From Negadavirga shengliensis (lineage in GTDB: Bacteria; Bacteroidota; Bacteroidia; Cytophagales; Cyclobacteriaceae): a DNA stretch of 64,000 nt. Positions within the stretch are counted from its first letter, which is position 1. Each line of letters begins with the position of its first letter. The position numbers were made by a program, and so were the translations under genes. The notes under the pieces were generated by a model. The model saw only the letters and a program-made list of their open reading frames with translations, was not told the origin of the DNA and did no database searches. Below are positions 35,368-43,607 of this stretch, piece by piece. The stretch covers positions 682,001 through 746,000 of the forward strand of contig NZ_JBHSJJ010000001.1 in assembly GCF_042652345.1 (NCBI RefSeq), written 5' to 3'.

Positions 35368-36669
35368 ATGAAGTTGGACAGGACTAAAGAAGGATTTAAG
35401 TTTAAAAAATTTATTTTTCACGAATTCATACCCAATCTTAGATTTACCTTAAAATGGCTTTTGATCGCCGTTGCCGTAGGGCTATTGGCGGGATCGGCGT
35501 CTGCCCTATTTTTGATATCTCTAGCATGGGTCACCGCTTACCGGGAAGCCAACCTATGGATCATCGCCTTGCTGCCCCTGGGAGGTCTTATCATTGGCTG
35601 GGTCTATCACCGTTTCGGGGAATCGGTGGTTAAAGGCAACAACCAATTGCTGGAAGAATTTTATAATCCATTAAAGGTAATTCCGCTTAGAATGGCTCCT
35701 TTGGTTTTATTCGGGACGTTGATGACCCATCTTTTTGGTGGATCGGCAGGAAGGGAGGGCACCGCCGTGCAGATGGGAGGCGCCATCGCGGATCAGTTTA
35801 CCAAATGGTTTAGCCTTGGAAAAACGGACAGGAAAATGTTAATTACGGTGGGGGTTGCTTCCGGTTTTGCTTCGGTGTTCGGCACGCCGTTGGCAGGGGC
35901 GGTTTTTGCACTGGAATGGTTGATTATAGGGAGGATCCGCTATGAAGCCATCTTACCAGCCTTTTTATCCGCTTATATTGCGGATTATGCCTGCGCCGAT
36001 TTGTGGAATGTGGCCCATACACACTACAGCATTCCATTAATACCTGAACTTGGTATAGGCAATTTGTTATGGATCATACCGGCGGGGATATCTTTTGGCC
36101 TTGCGGGAAGAATTTTTGCCAAGGCCACCCATTTGTGGAGTACACTGTTTTCGGAAAAAATAAGCTATCCTCCTCTCAGGCCTGTAGTAGGGGGATTGCT
36201 GGTAGCGGCCGCGGTATGGGCTATGGGAAGTACAAAATACATAGGCTTGGGTGTCCCCACGATTGTGGACGCTTTCTCTGAAAATCTCCCTTGGTATGAT
36301 TTCCTGGGAAAGATTGGGATGACCTCATTGACTTTGGGGGCAGGGTTTAAAGGGGGAGAGGTTACCCCATTATTTTATACGGGCGCTACGCTGGGCAACG
36401 CCTTGTCGGGATGGATTCCCTTACCCGTTGCGCTCTTGGCGGGGATGGGCTTTGTAGGTGTATTCTCCGGCGCCACCAACACCCCCCTGGCCTGTACTTT
36501 GATGGGCATAGAATTGTTTGGCGCAGCCTCCGGTGTATATGTGGGCCTGGGATGCGTCGTGGCTTATCTATTCAGTGGGCATGCGGGTATCTACAACTCG
36601 CAAGTCATAGGCTCTCCCAAACATCATCGGCTATCGAATAAAAAAGGAAAACACATTGGCCAATTATAG
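35368..36669 (+). CDS. CLC-type transporter, probably CLC-F fluoride/proton antiporter
   Basis: The 433-residue membrane protein has the CLC fold: GGSAGREGTAVQMGG (residues about 125-139, the gating-glutamate loop), ASVFGTPLAGAVFALEW, GAGFKGGEVTPLFYTGATLGNALSG and FVGVFSGATNTPLACTLMG. The first selectivity loop reads VKGNNQLLEE instead of GSGIP, as in fluoride-specific CLCs. A fluoride riboswitch sits directly upstream, which makes fluoride export the best assignment. A reading start at 35299 would lie inside the conserved 3' end of that riboswitch, so ATG 35368 is chosen. Confidence 0.85.
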   Translation: MKLDRTKEGFKFKKFIFHEFIPNLRFTLKWLLIAVAVGLLAGSASALFLISLAWVTAYREANLWIIALLPLGGLIIGWVYHRFGESVVKGNNQLLEEFYNPLKVIPLRMAPLVLFGTLMTHLFGGSAGREGTAVQMGGAIADQFTKWFSLGKTDRKMLITVGVASGFASVFGTPLAGAVFALEWLIIGRIRYEAILPAFLSAYIADYACADLWNVAHTHYSIPLIPELGIGNLLWIIPAGISFGLAGRIFAKATHLWSTLFSEKISYPPLRPVVGGLLVAAAVWAMGSTKYIGLGVPTIVDAFSENLPWYDFLGKIGMTSLTLGAGFKGGEVTPLFYTGATLGNALSGWIPLPVALLAGMGFVGVFSGATNTPLACTLMGIELFGAASGVYVGLGCVVAYLFSGHAGIYNSQVIGSPKHHRLSNKKGKHIGQL

Positions 36670-36761
36670 CTGTTTAATAAGTTATACCTGGTAATTCTGT
36701 ATTTGTATTTTAAGTATTATCATATATTTTATAGCTTTATGGGAAAATAATTTCTCCATTA

Positions 36762-37685
36762 ATGAAAATTCCTATTCTGTTTATTTATTTTTTGATATTT
36801 TCGGTGAGCATTTCCTGCAAGTCAGCAAAAATCCATGACGGGGTAGAAGATTTTCAGGGAGCATGCTATGCTTTTTTGGAAGATCTGGATGCGAGTAGGC
36901 CTGATCCTTTTGACGAGGAGGACTTTGATGAGGAACTGCTGGATTTCTTTAGTGAGAAGTCGTTGGTGATAGCCAACGCTCTCAACTTGAAGCAGGAACT
37001 AAGAAAGCATATTGAAATGGAAGGAAAGGAAACGGACAGGGTTGAACGTTTTATTTCCCATCAGGAGATTTTAAACAAAATCAATCTGGCTGCGTTGGAA
37101 ATATCGTCACTTAACGCAGCCATCCGTTGTGAAGAAGACAAAACCGAGCAATTGGCCTGGTATCTGGATAGGTTGGAATCCACCAAATCCAACCGTAGAA
37201 CCGTGTCAGGAATCATCGTGGATGCCTCCGCTAACCTCGTTAGCGGGGCCATCATTTTATGGATCGCGGACGGAAATACTTTTCGGCAGTTACTGGGAGT
37301 GGGTGCATCCCTTACCCAGATCATATTGAACGTGAACAATAAATTTCAAAATCATTTTATCGTGCTCGAACACGAGACAAACCTCATCAGGGAAGTATTT
37401 GATGAGGACAGGGAATGGAGCGAGATAATGCCTCCCGCTGTATGGTATTATATCAATGAAAAAAAGGTCGAGGTTGTTGGGAGGACAATCCGTGGGACAC
37501 TGGTCCATAATTGGGAAGAGTTTAATATCCGGCAGAATCAAGAACTGTATCTCTCCGATGGGGGAGAATATGGAGTCAATCAGTTAAGAAATAGGGCATC
37601 TATGCTGGATCAATTTGCTTCCTATATCGATCTTATGAAGCAGGATTTGCTGATGTTTCGCAGAGAAGTGGCAAAATTAAAATAG
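36762..37685 (+). CDS. Hypothetical lipoprotein
   Basis: This 307-residue protein has a lipoprotein signal (IYFLIFSVSISC; Cys19) and an acidic stretch (PDPFDEEDFDEELLDFF) near residue 50. Helical segments follow (LNLKQELRKHIEMEGKETDRVERF). A hydrophobic hairpin (VSGIIVDASANLVSGAIILWIADGNTFRQLLGVGASLTQIIL, about 150-195) looks like one or two membrane passes. I do not recognise the family. It follows the CLC gene by 92 bp and could be cotranscribed. Confidence 0.72.
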   Translation: MKIPILFIYFLIFSVSISCKSAKIHDGVEDFQGACYAFLEDLDASRPDPFDEEDFDEELLDFFSEKSLVIANALNLKQELRKHIEMEGKETDRVERFISHQEILNKINLAALEISSLNAAIRCEEDKTEQLAWYLDRLESTKSNRRTVSGIIVDASANLVSGAIILWIADGNTFRQLLGVGASLTQIILNVNNKFQNHFIVLEHETNLIREVFDEDREWSEIMPPAVWYYINEKKVEVVGRTIRGTLVHNWEEFNIRQNQELYLSDGGEYGVNQLRNRASMLDQFASYIDLMKQDLLMFRREVAKLK

Positions 37686-37803
37686 GGCATTAAGGCTGAT
37701 TTTGGTCAGTTTAACAAATTTTTAACAAAATTTTTTCCCTTTGTCACAACAAATGCGGGTCTTTCTTCGTCATTGGACTAAAATTAAACCAATTTCAACT
37801 ACC

Positions 37804-38040
37804 ATGAAAAATTTTGCAGCGTTAAGAAAGGCGATTGAAGTTTTTCGGTCATACGGTATACCCCTTACCGGAAAGAAAAAAGCAGCGAATTTTTATAATG
37901 ATCTGCGGATGGACAAAATATTCGTTTCCGGGTTGATTTACGAATTGGAGCACGAACTCAAAACAGAGTTGGAGGACGAGAAGATTGCCAGAATTCAAAC
38001 CCCGTCAGAGCTCATCAATACCTTGTTGAAAGCCTCCTGA
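37804..38040 (+). CDS. Acyl-carrier-protein-like protein lacking the phosphopantetheine serine
   Basis: From ATG 37804 the protein has 78 residues. The stretch NFYNDLRMDKIFVSGLIYELEHELKTEL followed by EDEKIARIQTPSELINTLL aligns with helices 2-4 of acyl carrier proteins. Where carriers have D-S-L, this one has D-K-I, so the serine for the 4'-phosphopantetheine arm is a lysine. It cannot carry acyl chains in the usual way and may act as a regulator or scaffold. The reading from an upstream TTG (37741) adds 21 residues of no carrier character. It stands alone, with no fatty acid or polyketide genes around it. Confidence 0.65.
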   Translation: MKNFAALRKAIEVFRSYGIPLTGKKKAANFYNDLRMDKIFVSGLIYELEHELKTELEDEKIARIQTPSELINTLLKAS

Positions 38041-38480
38041 TACATTTATTTTTGTGATCTGGATTTCCAAGTAACCCATCATAGGACCGGATAGGCTGGG
38101 GCATCGCTATAAGCATAAGCTTCGGTTTTCTCCCCGCTATATTGTCCGACCGGCATTCCGGCCATCTCAAAATGATGTTTTCGAACTGCATAAATGCCAA
38201 ATTTGATGAAGTAGAAAGGATATCAGGCTCTATTTGAATATCTTTTTAGATACCCTATTCTAATAATATTTTGGTTTTCAGATTTTTATGATAAAATACT
38301 TTATTTTAAAACCGAAGTTTCGGATTTTTACAAAAAGTTTGATGGCAAAATTAGTTCAATCCCGGTGGGCCATAAGAGGGTGCAATAAAATCAAAATTGA
38401 TCAGGATTTACAGTTTGTAGTAAGTGCCGGTTTGCTTGGTGCTTGGTGGATATGTTGATTTTCTCTTGCTTTGAGATATT
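38041..38480. other. 440-bp intergenic stretch without a recognised gene
   Basis: AT-rich non-coding sequence before the hydroxylase gene. No open frame, repeat or RNA motif was found that I can support. Confidence 0.6.
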
Positions 38481-39767
38481 ATGGAACTGTATGCTAAAGT
38501 GCTGAATTATACTATTCCTGTATTTCTCTTACTTATTTTGTTAGAAAAGTTCTTCGAGTGGAAGATGCAAAAGCAGGTAATGAGAAGTCTGGACAGCGTC
38601 TCCAGTATCAGTTCTGGCATGACCAACGTGGTAAAGGATGTTTTGGGCCTTACTATCTCAATTTTCACCTATGAATGGATGGTGGGACACTTGGCGATAT
38701 TTGAAATCAAATCCACCTGGCTTGTGTACCTTATCACCTTTATGGTAGTCGATTTTAAAGGTTATTGGACACATAGATGGGAACACAAGATCAATATTCT
38801 CTGGAACCGACATGTCATTCATCACAGCAGTGAGGAGTTCAATCTGGCCTGCGGGCTGAGGCAAACTGTCTCTACCGTTTTTGATTATTTTACCTTCCTC
38901 CTGCTTCCTGCGGCGATTGTAGGTGTTCCGGTGGAGGTGATCGCCGTGGTAGCCCCGATCCATCTTTTCCTCCAATTTTGGTACCATACCCGGTTGATCG
39001 GCAAAATGGGATGGTTGGAAGATATCATTGTGACGCCTTCCCACCATAGGGTTCACCACGCGGTGAACAAGGTTTACATGGACAAAAACCTGGGGCAGAT
39101 ATTCATCTTCTGGGATAAAATATTTGGAACTTTTCAGGAGGAACTGAATGATGAACCGTGTATCTATGGCATCACGCGGCCGGCCAGAACGTGGAATCCC
39201 ATAAAAATCAATTTCCAGCACTTTTTTCTTTTGGTCAAAGATGCTTACCACACCAAAAGCTGGAAAGACAAATTGAGGATCTGGTTCATGCCGACGGGCT
39301 GGAGGCCCCCCGATGTAATGGAAAAGTTTCCCGTGGAGCAGATGGGGGACCTGGGGCATTATCAAAAATACGATACCCCATCCTCCTTGTCCTTCCGGAT
39401 CTGGGCTTGGATCCAACTGATGTTCAATTACCTGCTTTTGATTTACCTTTTTGCCTTTATAATGGAGATAGGAACACCTGGTGTTTTCATCTATGGCGCC
39501 TTGGTGGTTGTTGCGGTATATGCATTCACTGAACTGATGGACAGGAATCCAAATGCCATTTATATGGAACTTTTCAAATCCCTGTCCGTGCTCGCTTTTA
39601 TTTTTATCCAGGGGGATTGGTTTGGAGCCAACACCTACCTTGGATCTTGGTTCACATTTATTGTGGGGATGTACCAGGTGTTGACAGTGGTGGTGGTCTG
39701 GGGATTTGTCAATGGCGAGTTGAAGGGCCATTTCAAATTATTCCCATCTAAGCTTGGGGGCATTTAG
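38481..39767 (+). CDS. Sterol desaturase/fatty acid hydroxylase family membrane protein
   Basis: The 428-residue protein has several membrane helices and the three histidine clusters of the non-haem di-iron hydroxylases: HRWEH near residue 97, HVIHHSSEEF near 112, and PSHHRVHHAVN near 188. The layout with an extra C-terminal helix set after the histidines resembles alkylglycerol monooxygenase (TMEM195)-like proteins. It would hydroxylate a lipid using O2; the substrate is open. Start: ATG 38481 gives the membrane anchor directly. It is convergent with the GNAT gene. Confidence 0.9.
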   Translation: MELYAKVLNYTIPVFLLLILLEKFFEWKMQKQVMRSLDSVSSISSGMTNVVKDVLGLTISIFTYEWMVGHLAIFEIKSTWLVYLITFMVVDFKGYWTHRWEHKINILWNRHVIHHSSEEFNLACGLRQTVSTVFDYFTFLLLPAAIVGVPVEVIAVVAPIHLFLQFWYHTRLIGKMGWLEDIIVTPSHHRVHHAVNKVYMDKNLGQIFIFWDKIFGTFQEELNDEPCIYGITRPARTWNPIKINFQHFFLLVKDAYHTKSWKDKLRIWFMPTGWRPPDVMEKFPVEQMGDLGHYQKYDTPSSLSFRIWAWIQLMFNYLLLIYLFAFIMEIGTPGVFIYGALVVVAVYAFTELMDRNPNAIYMELFKSLSVLAFIFIQGDWFGANTYLGSWFTFIVGMYQVLTVVVVWGFVNGELKGHFKLFPSKLGGI

Positions 39768-39791
39768 ACGATAGGTTTGCCGTAGATCCGT

Positions 39792-40208
39792 TTATTTCAA
39801 CTGGTTGACATCGTCCAAAAAATAGCAATTTTCATGTCTGCTCATCCCTATCTTGGGATAATAACCCACCGCCTTGGGAGCAGAAATCAGGATGACCTTG
39901 GTCTGGGGTGCCGCGAGCATGGTCTGACGTATCAGCTCTTTTCCGATGCCCATTCCCTGGTACTTTTCGTCAACCGCAAGGTCTGACAGATAAGTACAAT
40001 AGGCGTGGTCAGTGATGGAACGGGCTATTCCCACCAGCTTCCCGTCCATTCGGGCCGTCACGATCAGGTTGGCATTCTGGAGCATCCGTTTTATTCTGGA
40101 GGTATCCTGAATAGGTCTTCTTTCTCCCAATGTGGAGGCCACTAACAACCGGATAAATTCTTCGGAACTTATCCCGGTTTCAATCCGGTATACCAATTCG
40201 TCATTCAT
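39792..40208 (-). CDS. GNAT family N-acetyltransferase
   Basis: From ATG 40208 the protein has 138 residues. The acetyl-CoA loop is clear (LSDLAVDEKYQGMGIGKELIR, residues about 75-95), preceded by the substrate strand (ARMDGKLVGIARSIT) and followed by VGYYPKIGMSRHENCYFL. The reaction is acetyl transfer from acetyl-CoA to an amine; the acceptor is not known. An upstream ATG at 40238 adds ten residues (LAWRDYLCD) without homology to the domain, so the inner one is preferred. Confidence 0.86.
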   Translation of the reverse strand: MNDELVYRIETGISSEEFIRLLVASTLGERRPIQDTSRIKRMLQNANLIVTARMDGKLVGIARSITDHAYCTYLSDLAVDEKYQGMGIGKELIRQTMLAAPQTKVILISAPKAVGYYPKIGMSRHENCYFLDDVNQLK

Positions 40209-40353
40209 GTCACAAAGATAATCCCTCCAAGCCAACAAGATGAGAAACCACCCTGTTAAATGTTCTTTATCTTTTAGCTAAAAAACAATATCTTGCAGAT
40301 AGCTGAATGATTGCAGTTTACATTTCGTCTTTACAAACCTAAATCAATCCAAT

Positions 40354-41472
40354 ATGAAATCCAGAAGAGACTTTTTACAAAAACTTACACTTTCCGCCGT
40401 CAGTATACCTTTGATGCCGGCCTACGGTACCAAGAGCTTTGCTGCATATGCAGGTGAATCTTACCAAGGCACGATGTTACGTGTGGCGATCATGGGGCTC
40501 GGCAGTTATGGTACCCGTGTGGCTGATGCCATGAAAGATAGCAAAAAAGCCAAGTTGGTTGGCGTGGTCAGCGGGACGCCTTCCAAAGTCAAAGAGTGGC
40601 AGAGCAAATACGGCATCCCCGAAAAGAACTGCTATAATTACGAGAATTTCGATGCCATCAAAGACAACCCGGATATTGATGCGGTTTATATTATCACCCC
40701 GAATGGACTTCACCATGATCAGACGCTGAGAGTGGCAAAAGCCGGCAAACACGTTATCTGTGAGAAGCCCATGGGTATTAACGCCAAGGAATGTAGGGAA
40801 ATGGTAGAAGCCTGCAGGAAGGCCAACGTGAAGCTCTTGGTTGGGTACAGGATGCGTCTTGAGCCCAATACGCTGGAAATCGTCCGGATGAGAAAGGATG
40901 GCGAATTGGGAAAAATCATGTTTTTTCAGGGACTGAGCGGGTTCAGGATTGGTGATCCGACCCAATGGCGGCTGGATAAAAAACTGGCAGGGGGTGGCGC
41001 CATGATGGATATTGGTATCTATGCGGTCAACGGGTCCAGGTACATGGTAGGGGAAGATCCCGTTTGGGTGACGGCACAGGAGACCAAAACGGATCCTGTA
41101 AAATTCAAAGACGGGGTGGACGAAACCATACAGTTTCAGTTTGGTTTTCCGAGTGGAGCAGTTGCCTCTTGCCTTTCCACTTACAGCATGAACAACCTTG
41201 ACAGATTTTTTCTGAATGGGGAAAAGGGCTTTGCTGAATTGCACCCTGCTACCGGGTATGGACCCATTAAGGGACGTACCCATAAAGGCGAACTCAACAA
41301 GCCTCATGTAACCCATCAGACCCTGCAGATGGACAGGATGGCTGAAATTATCCTGGAAGGCAAAGAACCGGAGCTACCTTTGGATGGAGAAGAAGGTTTA
41401 AAAGACCTTATCATTATTGATGCGATATATAAAGCCGTGAAGAGCGGTAAAAAAGAAACTATAGAAATTTAA
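40354..41472 (+). CDS. Gfo/Idh/MocA family oxidoreductase with Tat-type signal
   Basis: The 372-residue protein starts MKSRRDFLQKLTLSAVSIP, a Tat signal (SRRDFL). A Rossmann fold follows (LRVAIMGLGSYGTRVADAM, residues 42-60), then YIITPNGLHHDQTLRVAKAGKHVICEKPMG (the EKP catalytic lysine) and GGAMMDIGIYAVNGSRY (D-x3-H/Y region). This is the glucose-fructose-oxidoreductase-like branch of periplasmic oxidoreductases, probably acting on a sugar with tightly held NADP. It is one gene with a strong terminator behind it. Confidence 0.92.
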   Translation: MKSRRDFLQKLTLSAVSIPLMPAYGTKSFAAYAGESYQGTMLRVAIMGLGSYGTRVADAMKDSKKAKLVGVVSGTPSKVKEWQSKYGIPEKNCYNYENFDAIKDNPDIDAVYIITPNGLHHDQTLRVAKAGKHVICEKPMGINAKECREMVEACRKANVKLLVGYRMRLEPNTLEIVRMRKDGELGKIMFFQGLSGFRIGDPTQWRLDKKLAGGGAMMDIGIYAVNGSRYMVGEDPVWVTAQETKTDPVKFKDGVDETIQFQFGFPSGAVASCLSTYSMNNLDRFFLNGEKGFAELHPATGYGPIKGRTHKGELNKPHVTHQTLQMDRMAEIILEGKEPELPLDGEEGLKDLIIIDAIYKAVKSGKKETIEI

Positions 41473-41493
41473 AAGTCCAACCGCCATATTATG

Positions 41494-41530
41494 AGGACGG
41501 AGATCGTACGAATCCCCGTCCTTGTTTTTT
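41494..41530 (+). terminator. Terminator of the Gfo/Idh gene
   Basis: AGGACGG (41494-41500) pairs with CCGTCCT (41516-41522), with inner GAT/ATC pairing, followed by TGTTTTTT. The T run also holds part of the tRNA-Arg promoter. Confidence 0.85.
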
Positions 41531-41568
41531 AATTCCATATAAAGAATTAATTTTGTCCGCTGACTTTC

Positions 41569-41640
41569 GGCCCCGTAGTACAATGGATAGTGCGTAGGTC
41601 TCCGGAACCTAAGATCCAAGTTCGATTCTTGGCGGGGTCA
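41569..41640 (+). tRNA. tRNA-Arg (anticodon CCG)
   Basis: The 72-nt gene has a GGCCCCG/CGGGGTC acceptor stem, D arm GTAC/GTGC, anticodon stem TAGGT/ACCTA around loop CTCCGGA (anticodon CCG at 41602-41604), T arm with TTCGATT loop, and discriminator A. CCA is not encoded. A TAATTTTG box at 41548-41555 serves as promoter. Confidence 0.95.
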
Positions 41641-41711
41641 CTCCATTACTTATAATTAATATCACTTCCCCCTAATTTCTTTGCTTAAAAGTATTGGCCA
41701 CCCCAATACCT

Positions 41712-41743
41712 GGATTTCACCGATAGGAAAATCGGTGAAATCC
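41712..41743. other. Perfect 13-bp inverted repeat between tRNA-Arg and the unknown gene
   Basis: GGATTTCACCGAT (41712-41724) and ATCGGTGAAATCC (41731-41743) flank a 6-nt loop. No T tract follows on either strand, so it is a weak terminator candidate. It could equally be a recognition or structural site of the unit beside it. Confidence 0.65.
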
Positions 41744-41758
41744 CTTTATCGACAAACC

Positions 41759-41771
41759 GTTTCGGTGTAAC
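41759..41771 (+). repeat. Left 13-bp direct repeat flanking the gene at 41789-42559
   Basis: GTTTCGGTGTAAC occurs here and again at 42564-42576 in the same orientation. The pair brackets a single gene. Confidence 0.75.
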
Positions 41772-41788
41772 AAGAATAGGATGGAAAA

Positions 41789-42559
41789 TCAAGTTGGGAT
41801 TTTTTCCCGTACCGCGTCTATTTTTTCATTGGCGGCCTTTAAAATTTCGCCGTAAGCATCATCATACCAATGGGTTTGCATGAAAACCACATAGTTGATA
41901 TCATCTCCTTTATCTAAGCGAATATCCGAATATTCCTTTATCACTTTTTCTTTTATATAAGAATAAAATTTGGATTTAAATTTCTCATCGAAGCATTCTG
42001 CCACTGCGGTGTATAGGTTTTTCTGGTAGGAGTTCAGGTACCCGAAAAATTTTAACAGGTCAGAAAATTCTTTATCTGAAGTCAATTCCAAATAATCAGA
42101 GACTGAGTTATGATGGATCACATTCATCAATTCAAAGGGATGGGATTTGGCGATAATGTGAAAGTCGACGGGATATTTCTGATTATTCAAAAAACGGACG
42201 AGCCTTTTGGAAATTATCTCTAGTATCAACCTGTCAATTGGTTTGGTTAATTCTTCGATATAGGTAGATTTAAAAATATTGTGATTTATGTCTATGCCGG
42301 TTTCCTGAAAAATACTAAAAACGCTTTCCAAGATTCTCCTGTCATTCTTTTCGATTTCATGGAATCGGTCAATAATTTGCCGGATTTCCTGATCCGAAAT
42401 CTTCTCAAAATCCAGATGGGAATACAGGTTGGAGAAGGTGGGACTTTTGATGTCATTTGTTTTTGAATTGTAGGTAACCCTCACATAATGAGGATAAATA
42501 CCTCTTTCGTCCAATGGTCTGAATCGTTTTTTTGTGACTAATTTTACTGTAAACTTCAT
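41789..42559 (-). CDS. Unknown protein with integrase-arm-like N-terminus, next to tRNA-Arg
   Basis: The 256-residue protein begins MKFTVKLVTKKRFRPLDERGIYPHYVRVTYNSK, which resembles the arm DNA-binding domain at the start of Bacteroidota tyrosine recombinases. The rest is mainly helical and AT-rich (FFGYLNSYQKNLYTAVAECFDEKF, ending in a possible coiled coil). I see no R-H-x-x-R-Y catalytic set of integrases. It lies 148 bp past tRNA-Arg, between 13-bp direct repeats at 41759 and 42564. I do not recognise the family. A relict or non-catalytic integrase-related protein is the best guess. Confidence 0.65.
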   Translation of the reverse strand: MKFTVKLVTKKRFRPLDERGIYPHYVRVTYNSKTNDIKSPTFSNLYSHLDFEKISDQEIRQIIDRFHEIEKNDRRILESVFSIFQETGIDINHNIFKSTYIEELTKPIDRLILEIISKRLVRFLNNQKYPVDFHIIAKSHPFELMNVIHHNSVSDYLELTSDKEFSDLLKFFGYLNSYQKNLYTAVAECFDEKFKSKFYSYIKEKVIKEYSDIRLDKGDDINYVVFMQTHWYDDAYGEILKAANEKIDAVREKIPT

Positions 42560-42563
42560 AGTT

Positions 42564-42576
42564 GTTTCGGTGTAAC
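42564..42576 (+). repeat. Right 13-bp direct repeat
   Basis: Identical to 41759-41771. It lies 4 bp upstream of the start codon of the gene it brackets, within its promoter region, so the repeat may also be a regulatory site. Confidence 0.75.
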
Positions 42577-42700
42577 GGCAAAAAATAGCAAATAAAAACC
42601 TTTAATTCCAAATGATTGTATTAAAAAAGGTTTTCAAAAGGCTGACCTTTTGTTGGAAGTTAGGGAAATAAGAATGCATATCTCAAAAATATCAGGAGCC

Positions 42701-43234
42701 ATGGGAAAATTATTTCTTACGCTAATACAGATTCTCTTACCCACCTACGTATTGATCTGTTCGCTGCTCTACTTTTTTCAGGAAAACCTTATTTTCTTCC
42801 CCGAGAAACTTCCCGGTGATTTCAGGTTTGAATTCGACCAAACTTTTGAGGAAATCCCTATCAAAACGCATGACAACAAGATTCTCCACTCCATTTTATT
42901 TAAAACCACTTCTCCGAAAGGGGTGATATTTTATTTACACGGAAATGCAGGTTCTTTACGCTCGTGGGGACAAGTAGCCGAGCTCTATACCCACCTCAAT
43001 TATGATGTTTTCATGCTGGATTATAGGGGTTATGGCAAGAGTGAAGGCCGGATTTCCAATCAGACGGAATTATTTCAAGACATCCAAGCGGCATATGATT
43101 TAATAAAAAACAGGTATGGAGAACGGCAAATCATTGTGCTGGGCTATTCAGTAGGTACAGGGATGGCTACCCAGCTCGCCGCTTCGAACCAGCCCAAATT
43201 ATTGATCCTTCAAGCCCCGTTTGTGTCAGCATGA
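42701..43234 (+). pseudogene. Alpha/beta hydrolase, N-terminal part (gene split by frameshift)
   Basis: This is the first part of a membrane-anchored alpha/beta hydrolase: an N-terminal helix (LTLIQILLPTYVLICSLLYFF), FQENLIFFPEKLP, YLHGNAGSLRSW oxyanion strand, DYRGYGKSEG and nucleophile elbow GYSVGT with Ser near residue 151. The frame ends QAPFVSA-stop at 43234. The homologous continuation MTDLMKRHMP begins in another frame at 43231, with the stop and start overlapping as ATGA. Deleting the GC before that ATG, or adding one base, would restore one gene. The start is taken at ATG 42701; earlier ATG 42674 is also possible. Confidence 0.72.
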
Positions 43235-43500
43235 CTGATTTGATGAAGCGGCACATGCCTTTTCTACCCACATTTATTTTAAAATATAAATTGGAGAACC
43301 ATAAATACATCCAGGCATGTGATATGCCGATAGTGATATTTCATGGCAAAGATGATGAAATAATCCACTGTGAGTCATCCGTTAAATTGGCCAGGCTTAT
43401 TGAGACGCCCCATACCGTTGTTTTTTTGGAGAACCAGGGACACAATGGCATGACCTATCACCCTGTCTATTTAAAAGAAATCAAAAAGATCTTGCCATAA
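43231..43500 (+). pseudogene. Alpha/beta hydrolase, C-terminal part
   Basis: The 89-residue part carries the other two members of the catalytic triad: the Asp region in VIFHGKDDEIIH and the His in NQGHNGMTYHP. It overlaps the N-terminal part by 4 bp (ATGA), so translation could be coupled and two chains might re-form the enzyme. The simpler reading is a recent frameshift or sequence error. Confidence 0.72.
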
Positions 43501-43607
43501 AGGAACCTGGGCTTGCCAGATCCGGGATCATACGCCTTTTTCCTTGTTTCGCCGAAATAAGTTGAAAGTAGCCAAGCTAATCACTCGAAATCCAAAGGAT
43601 GATTGTT

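Noticed and set aside
38658..39731. 357-codon open frame on the minus strand
   Set aside because: It lies entirely opposite the fatty acid hydroxylase, whose three histidine boxes are intact; the minus frame has no recognisable domain and is proline/histidine-rich from the antisense of those boxes.
40477..41316. 279-codon minus-strand frame
   Set aside because: Antisense of the Gfo/Idh oxidoreductase, which has a full set of motifs.
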